Assembly: GCA_015847255.1 (NCBI GenBank) | Contig: JADLZK010012623.1 | Span: forward strand, 186,001 to 250,000 | Reading direction: 5' to 3' | From: Hyparrhenia diplandra | Lineage: Eukaryota; Streptophyta; Magnoliopsida; Poales; Poaceae | DNA: 64,000 bases | Shown here: in pieces, positions 56,401-64,000 of the stretch | Layout: each line of letters begins with the position of its first letter | Numbering within the stretch: the stretch's first letter is position 1 | The notes under the pieces: generated by a model | Database searches by the model: none | What the model was told of the DNA's origin: nothing | Seen by the model: the letters and a program-made list of their open reading frames with translations, nothing else | Translations under genes and position numbers: made by a program

Positions 56401-57560
56401 ATGGCATCCGAGATGCGTGAGTTCACCAAGGCGTTGAAGGAGCTCCTCGGACGACAAGCGCGCCAAGATCGAACGTCGTTTTGGCAAGATCGAGACCCGC
56501 CTTCGCCACATGGAGTACCTCAACACCAGCCCCAAGATTTAGCTTCCTCGTCTACGCTCCACGACGACGGCGGCGACGCTGGAGGACAGCCCGATGGCAG
56601 GCCGCCGCTGGCCGGGGGCCGCCCCAGGCACCACCTCCGCCCCCGACGACGCCATCGACGACGCCTCCGAGCTTGCCATCCTCCACTGGAAGAGGGCAAT
56701 GACGTTGGCGGGGATGATGAATCGCCGTGATCGACATCGCCATCGACAACAACACGGCACCGTCGCTTCTTTCTCTCTACCAACACCCGCAATGGCGCGG
56801 GAGTTCCAGGCAGTTCAGCCGGCGCCACCCGCGGAGGACCTACCCCCCTCTCTACGCGGTATGCCTAGAGGTTCCGCGGTGTGATGACAGCGACAGCCCT
56901 GACCTCTGGATCAACAAGATGGAGCTCTGTTACAACCGAAGGACGACATCGATCTCAAGTTCCATGCCCAGTATGCTACTTTCCATCCGGACGGGTCCTA
57001 CTATAGTCTGGTTACATAGACTGTCCTGAAAGAGACCGTTGGTTGAGTGGAACGACGTCACCCACTACCTACGACGTGACTTCGGGCCACCCATCATCAC
57101 CGACACCATAGGTGAGTTCGCGCCTCCAGCATAGGAGGGCGGGCTGAACGACTACGTCGACGCCTTCGAGGCCTATGCAACTCGCATGGACCTTGAGAGC
57201 CGGCTTCACCGTGTCGGCCTCTTCGTCGGTGGCTTACGCGACACTCTTCGCATAGTCCTCGAGTGGTTTGAGCCACACTCGATGCATGAGGCCATTGACC
57301 TTGCGCGTCGCTATGACGATGAGCTACCAGCAGAAGTGCCAGAGGACGTTGCCAACAACCACGACGACAACATCGCCGACATCGACGCCGACATCGACAA
57401 GGCGTTAGTAGGCAGGGCGCCCGGGGGTGATTGCGCCTTGCCTCGGCCATGGAGGCCATCGATGACAAGGTGGAGACCGACCTCCTCACCGAGCTACACC
57501 TGGGCACAACGACGAACCAGGAGCTCGGCATCATCGCAGGCGCCATCGAGCTATAGGCGA
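56401..57560 (+). pseudogene. X2 gag-like ORF
   Basis: The start ATG at 56401 (MASEMREFTKALKELLGRQA) lies 21 bp after the primer-binding site. Downstream segments are PDLWINKMELCYN, EWNDVTHYLRRDFGPPII (about 57047-57100, the W...FGPP gag block) and LNDYVDAFEAYATRMDLESR, then GLRDTLRIVLEWFEPHSMHE (57140-57300). It matches X1 in order. Frame changes near 56450, 56950, 57035 and 57125 show decay. No CCHC knuckle is visible. Confidence 0.75.
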
Positions 57561-58293
57561 CTGCACCTGAGTGGACCCTCTACAATGGCATTGTGAGGTA
57601 CTTCCACCGCTACTACATCCCTGCGGCTTCTGAGCTACTCCAGGACCTACTCTTCGACAATGGAGTCCCCATGCATGGTGTTGCAGTGGGCTTCCATCTC
57701 TTGACGCGTTCAAGAGAGAGCGAGCCTTCCCGGCAAGTGTCCCGCTCATGATGGTGTGCCCAAACGTCGGTCGGATGACGTCATGGTGCTCCTCTTCGAC
57801 GACAACAACCATGAGTTCCTCTCGCATCGACAATGTTAGTGTTGACGCAATGGACGCGCCGGTGCCCCAACTTGGGCCACCCGTTAGCGGTCGGCGACCT
57901 CCTCTACGTCCGTCTACTTCGCCTCACCTCGTCGCCCGGTCATATCGACTCGTCACGTGTTCTGTAGGCACATCCATGCTTCGGTACATGTGTCGTGCAC
58001 CTACTCCTTCCAAAGCACCCTCGGCTACCCGCCGGACACTCGAGCTGTCCGGCGTCCTTAGTGCCCTCGGTCATGAGGCGTGCGTGGATGGATTGGCCCT
58101 TCGTGCAGCCCCTCTTGAGCTATAAGTTTAGCGTCTACTTGCGGCCTGCACTTTGACTTCTCCTTCGACGACGAGGAAGCTACGATCCGCAACGACTCCA
58201 ACGACAAGTCGGGCTACCTCATGCTTAGCTACGGACTAGGTGTTGCGACTTCCTGGTGGGTTGGCGGTGGCGGGCCGCGCCGCCTCATCGAAT
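57551..58293 (+). pseudogene. X2 second ORF, unknown function
   Basis: Segments in order are PEWTLYNGIVRYFHRYYIPA, SELLQDLLFDNGVPMHGVAV then GFHLL, VLLFDDNNHEFLSHRQ, and close to the purine tract HFDFSFDDEEATIRNDSNDK (about 58147-58205). The corresponding X1 text is close in every block, and X0 shares the middle block. The two ORFs are therefore conserved features of the X group, not chance frames. No known domain is recognised; the position after gag and before the purine tract is where pol would be. Confidence 0.55.
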
Positions 58294-58303
58294 GGTGGGG
58301 AGA

Positions 58304-58862
58304 TGTCACGTGTCAAAATTGGGCCGGCCGGGGATGAGCTAGAGCGGCCCAACCGGTGGCGGCCGGCCTGGGGGGAGGGCGTCGCCGCCGCCACATCATC
58401 ATCATCTTCGTCCATACTTCATCATCAAGTTTGAATTAAATTAGGACTTTTAGTGTGCAAAGGATTTTCCAACTCTATAAGGAAATCTCTTATTAGGAAA
58501 TAAATAGGATTGCTTGTAAAAGGTATTCCAACTCTATAAGGAAACCTTTAGAGAGATTGCTTGGATTACAAGTCCCATAGGAGGGCCATATAGATAGGGG
58601 TATGTAATCTCTTTGGGGACAAGCAATAAAGAATAATTCTATGTCTCTTGCCTCCCCCCGCAACCGCCACATCGCCCGCCCGCCGCCGGGGGCGGCCATC
58701 GCCGGCTGCGCCGTCGCTTGGGCTGCCGCCGCCACCTCCCCTCCCCTTCCTCTCTTCCCCGACCGCCCCAGCTCCACCGCGCGCCGCCTCCACCCCGTGC
58801 TCCGCCGTCGAGCTCGCCGCCCGATCATGTCACCATCGCCGGAATCCTTCAGGTTTGTGACA
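58304..58862 (+). repeat. X2 3' LTR
   Basis: 559 bp, TGTCACGTGTCAAAATTGGG to CAGGTTTGTGACA. Similar throughout to the 5' LTR but with numerous substitutions and small indels, so the insertion is not recent. Confidence 0.94.
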
Positions 58863-58935
58863 CAACCCTACCCTCGCTTGGATTGGCTCCCTATTCTTTG
58901 TTAGCCATTTTGATCGATCGGTTTGATTTGGAATT

Positions 58936-59223
58936 TTTTTTGATAAAGTATACATGCATGTATTAAGTAAGGAGAACCGTAAGCGTAACAAATACAGGTG
59001 CACCGTATGAGAATATGGAGGACAACCGTCCAACCTACATGCGAAAAGGACCTCAAAGAAAATAAAAGTTACAAAGTGGTCCATGGATCCGAACTGAACC
59101 CACCCGCCCGCCGTCGAAGAACGTCGACACCTGCCGCCGCCCGAACCCAAAGCCGGAGCGGACTTCGCTCGCCCGACGTTGATGTGGACCTCAGCAGACA
59201 CTCAAACTCACGGATGAGCGAAG
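58936..59223 (-). mobile_element. Poly(A) retroposon (truncated LINE or SINE)
   Basis: The insert is flanked by a 13-bp duplication TTGATTTGGAATT (58923-58935 and 59224-59236). On the minus strand its 3' end is GTATACTTTATCAAAAAA, a tail I associate with grass L1-type elements. At 288 bp it would be a 5'-truncated copy. No RT motif is included. Confidence 0.8.
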
Positions 59224-59465
59224 TTGATTTGGAATTCCTTAAATATTAAGAAGAAACGATACACCGTTTTAAATAATAGCGGGATAGGCATTCAGCGTGA
59301 CTCTCCAAAAACTATAAAAAAAACTATATATTAGATATAAAGGAAGCTGTTTCACTTGGCAGTTTACAGAAAATAATGACAAATATCAATAAATCCATTC
59401 AAAAATTTAACCAAATAAAAATGTTTATATTAATGTCACAACAAGACTTCATATGTTGCAAGCCT

Positions 59466-59830
59466 TTTTTTTTTTTTTTGAGAATTACATAGTACAACAC
59501 AAACACTCAAAACACGCACGCACACTCACCCTTATGAATACATGTACGCAAACCCTACCCATATGAGCACCTCTAAAGGACTGAGCACCCGACAGATCTG
59601 GAGATTCCTGAAGTCACCATTGGCGCCTCGTCGTCGACGGGAACGTCGCTTACCACTGAATGCATAACGCCGGTAAATTCTGGGAAAATCCCAGGAAAAG
59701 GTGCGAGCACCTGGATTTGATCCCTGGTGGGTAGTATCCCACTGGACCGTCCTACCATTGGACAACAAGCCAATTCGCAACTCGGTGAACATATGACCAA
59801 CCTTGGTTTTTGTTCGCCTTGGAAATCCTA
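59466..59830 (-). mobile_element. SINE with tRNA-like Pol III boxes and long A tail
   Basis: On the minus strand: TTGTCCAATGGTAGGACGG resembles an A box and GGGATCAAATCCAGG a B box about 35 bp further on. A body of about 250 bp follows, then TGTACTATGTAATTCTC and an A17 tail (plus-strand T run at about 59466-59482). The promoter arrangement and tail are those of a tRNA-derived SINE. A clean target duplication was not found. Confidence 0.7.
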
Positions 59831-59958
59831 ATGTGGATTCCAACATACTCATATGCTGCTTTACTCCTAGAATGTTATGGACTTTTCGTTTTCTTAAATT
59901 AGACCATTTTAAGTTTGATTAAGTTTGTAGAAAGAGTATTAACATCTAATGCATCAAA

Positions 59959-61082
59959 CACTACCGAAATTTCGCTCTTTGCCAAGTGCTAGAGTCTTTG
60001 CCGAGTGTATTTTATCGGCCACTCAGCAAAAGATCGTCTTTTGCCGAAAGTGCTATTTCCAGTCACATGGCAAAATGCGTCTTTGCCGAAAGTGCTATTT
60101 CCAGAAAACAGGCAATTGGCAAATCAGTTTTCAAGGCAGTTCTAGAGGTCCTAAACAAGTCCAAATGAAAAAGTTTTCAACTACATAGTTTCATGTCTTC
60201 TAAAGATCTACTCCTTTCGTCCTATAAATAAACAGAATTCTAGGACTTCATTCATCTTTGACCATTTGTCTTATTTAGATTTTTTTGTGTAAATAATAAA
60301 ATAAATAAATCATTATAAAAATATTTGTAATGCAAAAATAAGTCATAACAAAATAAATAACATTTATTATTTTTTTAATGAAGGCAAACGGTTGAACAGG
60401 AATCGTAGAAGTCCTAGAATTGCGTTTATTTGTAGGACGGAGGGAGTGCAAATTTATTTTGGTCATTTCCTTATTTGACAAAGCTTTAATAATATTGTTC
60501 ACAAATCCTACATCTCCCACATATCCTCTCATAGTTTCCTAAAACTAGATGAGGGATTATTAAGATGGAGAAACTTTCTAAATAAAGATTGTAGATGTCA
60601 AAAAGTTATGAATCTTTTTATTAAACACTTTTTGATTTAAATTCATTTAGGGCCTCAAACAAGCAATTTAGTACAGTATTTGGAGAACCAAAACGTAATG
60701 TTGACATATGTGATGTAGTGCAGTGGTAGAGAAGTAAGTGCTCGAGGGGAGGTTGGGGTTTGAAGCCCCGTGGCTTTTTGCAAAGTTTGCAAAATCCGTG
60801 AATAAATGACCATGGCTAGGGGTGGTGGGTTCGAAGCCCCATGGATTTTTTGCAAAGTTTGCAAAAACTATGAAAAAGGACCATGGCTAGGGGTGGAGGG
60901 TGGCTGTCCGGTGGGGCCCTCCCTAGATTACTTTTTTGACATTTTTGGGGATTTTTTCGGTAAAGTGGCCTTTGCCGTCACTTCTTTTGTCAAGTGTAGT
61001 CCTTTGCCGAATGTTACACTTTCGGCAATGCCACCTTGCCGAAAGTGTATAAGGGCCGGCAAAGAGCCTGCATCCGGTAGTG
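59959..61082. mobile_element. CACTA (En/Spm-type) non-autonomous transposon
   Basis: It begins CACTACCGAAATTTCGCTCTTTGCC and ends GGCAAAGAGCCTGCATCCGGTAGTG, with a 3-bp AAA duplication (59956-59958, 61083-61085). Subterminal TTTGCCGAAAGTG motifs occur in both orientations near the ends. No transposase frame. A Stowaway is nested at 60211. Near 60715-60890 there is an internal repeat containing CCATGGCTAGGGGTGG, GTTCGAAGCCCCATGG and TTGCAAAGTTTGCAAAA. Confidence 0.92.
60211..60446. mobile_element. Stowaway-type MITE within the CACTA element
   Basis: Ends CTCCTTTCGTCCTATAAATAAAC and GTTTATTTGTAGGACGGAGGGAG are inverted repeats. Flanks are TA on the left and TG (one change) on the right. 236 bp. 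Confidence 0.88.
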
Positions 61083-61085
61083 AAA

Positions 61086-62379
61086 GCGGTAAATTATGAA
61101 AACAAATTTCACATGTTTGTTAAAAGAAGCACATCTGGTATTGCAAATGTTACTATTGTTTTCTACAAACTTTATTAAACTTAGGACGGTTTGACTTATT
61201 AGAACAACTGCAAATCATGTATACCCCCTCTACCCGGTATAACAAATGCAATTTGATCTGAAAAGTCAAACAAAATAGAATTTAATTTTATTTCTCTTTA
61301 TAATATGTTGTATTTTGTATGATAGGACCGAGTAAGTTTTTTTATGACTTGTTTTTATTTCTTTATGGTCCAAGTTTTGTCTTCTATATCCACCCTCCGA
61401 CCCCCACTAGTGATAATAAAATAACTATTTCTAGGATTTGAACTCACGACGTAGCATCCATAAAAGTTGAGCTATACAACATATGTGACTGTACAATTGG
61501 TGTTACTTTTAATCGCACAATTCTGAATCTTATATTGTCTATTTGACACTTACTCTTTTAACTGCACAATTCTTAAACTTGTATTGTTAACTACAAAGTT
61601 GTAAATCACGACGAGTACTATAACTTTGACATTGACTTTATCTTCATTAGCATTGTTAAGCATCTCAAATCGGATTTGAGAACTTATATTGAATATTTGG
61701 GCAAGTAACACATTTCAATTTTAAAAGCTGATAACTACAAAATTTTTTCGTATGAATTCTATAATTTTGATATAAGTTTTATCTTGATACAAAGTCATAT
61801 AAAAGTTTTTTTATGGAAAAATGGAAAAATAGCCTATCACTACCGATTCAAGCACGGACCATAGGTGAACTATGACCGGTGGTTGTAACTATGAAAGCTG
61901 GTGATAGTATACTATCTATCACTGCCGATTGTATTATCACCGTTAGTTAAAATGATGAATTAGTGGTACTACACTGGCACTACCATTTACCAAACAACCG
62001 ACAACAATAATGCGATAAGGCCAATCTCAAAGTGGAAGTTTCATCTAAATTTCTTTTTGCATTAAATAAGTTGCCACAGGCATTTTTTTTATTACATGAT
62101 AATGTACTTAATTTTTTGAACATAATGGCGGGAGCTCACGTTTCAATTAAGAAGAATAGAATTGACCTAGTTTTAAGGAAAAACCAGGAAGAAAAACCTT
62201 ACACATGCACAGATCCTCCCAAGATCACAAAAGCCCCAACGACTAACCCACAACAGTCCTCCTACGCACAAGGTAACATAGAAAAACAAACAATGCACAT
62301 AGCTTGTCACCAAATTGGAAAAGAGCAGCTCTGACTTCTCAAATTTATCTAGTATCCCCTCCATAACAACTTGTCCTAC
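61086..62379. other. AT-rich intergenic stretch, no gene supported
   Basis: A weak Stowaway-like pair may lie at about 61223-61336 (CCCCTCTACCCGG against CCGAGTAAG), too diverged to call. Phrases such as CACTACCGATTCAAGC and CACTGCCGATTGTATTATC near 61840-61940 may be remnants of another CACTA-like repeat. Confidence 0.4.
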
Positions 62380-63363
62380 CATGGCATGAATGACTCCTCG
62401 ATCCTTGATCGGTGCAGATGGTGCAAGGAAGCCTTACATCACGGTCTGCTCGACATGGTTGGTCCGTCGAGCCCACTGAGATCCACCGGCGCCTTGAATA
62501 CAAGGTCGGACGTCGTGCCTTTGATAAGCTTGGCGCAACGCATGCAAGAAGGCCATCTCCTTAGTTTCACCTTATTCATGTGTGACACCCAGCCTCTTCA
62601 TGAGCACTTGCCTTGCTCTGCTCTGTGCATCACCACACGGCCAAGCAATGGTCGCTACGTCTTGGCAAGCGCCCGGGCGACTTGCTCGACCTCTTCTTCC
62701 CCCTGCGTGGCTTCATTAGCCCATGTTGCTGTAGAGGCACCAAGGGTTCCTGGACAGGTTTGGTTATTGACCGGATAAAGTTTGCAAGAGCTACCTCATG
62801 AACAGTCTGTCCACCATCCTCTAGTGAAGGTGGCACGGTGTCCCCCCTCCCCTTCAATGTCCATTCGAGGCATGACATCGACAGTAGCATGATGAGGGAG
62901 CCCAAACCCACAACGCGGAAGCCTGGTGTACATGTGGCCCTACCAAAAATGACATCTACTCCTTGTAAGCATCATTGTTGCTTCTAGGCTCCTATTTGCT
63001 AGTTCTCGTATCTTTGAGCTAGTGGCACGTTAGAACATGTGAGAATGCAGTGGTCTTCAATGTGGGTGTAGTGGCCTCAATAGTTCCCCAGCCTAGCATT
63101 TGAGCTGGAGAACCTGCTATCTGCTCCTCTAGTTGAGCAAGACAAGACGGCTCGACATTTGTTGATCCCAAGGAGAGCGAAAGCAAGTCAGAATTCCTAT
63201 GGATAGCATGAGTTGGTGAGCAACATGAAAGGAAACCGAAAGGGTTTTCCTTAGCTGCAGTGTTCTCAATTTGGAGAAGGGCATCCTCGGCGTCTTGGAT
63301 TGTTATCTCCACAGACTTGTTGATTGTTGATGCCACTTCCACTACTGAGCCACTTGGGGCCAT
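62380..63363 (-). pseudogene. Decayed retroelement-associated ORF
   Basis: A minus-strand start MAPSGSVVEVASTINKSVEI at 63363 opens 114 codons. Further down, VALANFIRSITKPVQEPLVP (about 62830-62770) leads into a basic tail KKRSSKSPGRLPRRSDH and, after a frame change, RQVLMKRLGVTHE (about 62590). The succession FI..IT.P...PL..P, then an RRS-rich tail and VLMKRLG, matches a repetitive protein type I recall from grass genomes next to LINE reverse transcriptases; this is from memory and unverified. Multiple frameshifts are present and no RT is seen. The function is unknown. Confidence 0.4.
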
Positions 63364-63508
63364 CTACTTGGTTTTGTGATGTTCGTCTCCTAAAATCTTT
63401 GGTTCCTTGCTCAATGTCATGGTTGTGGCTTCACTTCTAGTGACTTCAAGATGCAGGGGCGTGTCGTGCACCTCGTTCAACCTCGCATCATTTGCTTGCA
63501 TACCTGTT

Positions 63509-63930
63509 TGTTGAGACCAGGAACACAATCACAAACGCTAATCCCGAGCTTTGGCTAAACCTAAAACAAGATTGCACACGAGAAACACAAGAACATGTCG
63601 GGAACCGCAAGGGTGACAGCGCCCCTTTCGCTCTTGATAGATTCGGATACAAATGTATTTATAACCAACACACCGCGAACACACTCTCTAACAATCCACC
63701 TTTTATACCAAGGCTTTACAACACACCTTTTTCTCATGAAATTAGCTAAACACACGATACAAAGGAGGTAGAATGCAACCGCTTGACACTATCTCGAATG
63801 TGGCACGGTCACTGCCTGTCACCGTGGCAACTGCACCCGCTTCAATTCAAATTTGAATTTACCTGTGCTCACGCCCGATATCATGGCTCTAATCTCTTCC
63901 ACATCACCAAGCATCAAGGTTACACCAACA
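63509..63930 (-). repeat. 3' LTR of an element running off the right edge
   Basis: Plus-strand ends TGTTGAGACCAGG and GGTTACACCAACA (TG...CA). On the right it is followed by GTCTCCCCCTTAAGC, whose complement GCTTAAGGGGGAGAC is a purine tract, so the element reads on the minus strand with its internal region to the right. GTATAAAAGG on the minus strand (about 63700-63709) is a TATA box. 422 bp; Copia-like length. Confidence 0.8.
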
Positions 63931-64000
63931 GTCTCCCCCTTAAGCTTGATACTGCTGCACCACGAGCTCCCTGACTCCGAGTATGTGCCTCATCTCACCA
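63931..64000 (-). mobile_element. Purine tract and start of the internal region of the edge element
   Basis: The purine tract is at 63931-63946. The remaining bases belong to the untranslated 3' internal region; no coding motif in 54 bp. Confidence 0.6.

Larger units (their letters stand above)
55791..58862 (+). mobile_element. X2: complete non-autonomous LTR retrotransposon (3,072 bp)
   Basis: Flanked by CAACC at 55786-55790 and 58863-58867. The 5' LTR is 55791-56364 (TGTCACGTGACAGG...TTTGTGACG), followed by the primer-binding site TGGTATCCGGAGAGC (56366-56380), similar to those complementary to initiator methionine tRNA. The purine tract GGTGGGGAGA lies at 58294-58303, followed by the 3' LTR 58304-58862 (TGTCACGTGTC...TTTGTGACA). 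Internal DNA is only 1.9 kb and has a gag-like ORF and a second ORF but no protease, RT or integrase. It is the best bounded member of the X group. Confidence 0.95.

Noticed and set aside
60715..60850. Possible tRNA gene (GGTTCGAAGCCCC-like B boxes)
   Set aside because: No cloverleaf can be formed; the phrase is part of an internal repeat in the CACTA element.
61223..61336. Possible further Stowaway MITE
   Set aside because: Inverted ends are too diverged and no clean TA flanks are present.

Overview
This window looks like nuclear DNA of a grass (Poaceae), possibly Oryza or a relative. The evidence is Stowaway- and Tourist-type MITEs, a Sirevirus-type Copia element, Athila-like Gypsy gag, a CACTA element, solo LTRs and a decayed CYP79-type P450. 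There is no operon structure and no bacterial, phage or CRISPR signal. Intact host genes are nearly absent. Most of the sequence is nested transposable elements, many of which can be bounded exactly by their target-site duplications (TSDs).

Layout. 1-1.7 kb: apparent 5' end of a minus-strand gene, with a coding exon at the left edge and a Stowaway MITE in its first intron. 3.5-13.7 kb: one short putative exon, then a tandem segmental duplication. Its second copy was opened by a minus-strand non-autonomous LTR element (X0, TSD GTCAC), which itself holds a solo Copia LTR (TSD TTATG) and a Stowaway, and by a Tourist-like element carrying a large LTR. 14.3-45.9 kb: one 31.6 kb nest. The outer element G2 (TSD GCGGC) contains a Copia LTR 'B' (TSD GGTTG) split by a nearly complete but frameshifted Sirevirus-like Copia 'A', a Gypsy element G1 (TSD GCCTC) carrying a hAT-like insertion (TSD CATATATC), and a reverse-oriented solo LTR of G2's own family (TSD GACAG). 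45.9-49.2 kb: exon remnants resembling an RBM39/CC1-like splicing factor, cut by a second X-type element (X1). 49.2-52.5 kb: degenerate retroelement sequence ending in an LTR that truncates a first exon. 53-58.9 kb: a 38-bp minisatellite, an AT microsatellite, a CYP79-like pseudogene, and in its upstream region a fully bounded X-type element (X2, TSD CAACC). 58.9-64 kb: a poly(A) retroposon, a SINE, a CACTA element with a nested Stowaway, a decayed retroelement-associated ORF, and an LTR running off the right edge.

How the parts relate. The elements do not form a pathway; they record insertion order. X0, X1 and X2 have similar LTR ends, a PBS/PPT but no reverse transcriptase, and a gag-like ORF (in X1 and X2) followed by a second ORF of unknown function; they would depend on proteins supplied elsewhere. 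G1 keeps gag and protease but lacks RT/integrase and instead carries an Athila-like ORF behind what looks like its own promoter and intron. Frequent small frameshifts appear in nearly every coding segment; whether they are biological decay or partly sequencing error cannot be told from the sequence alone.
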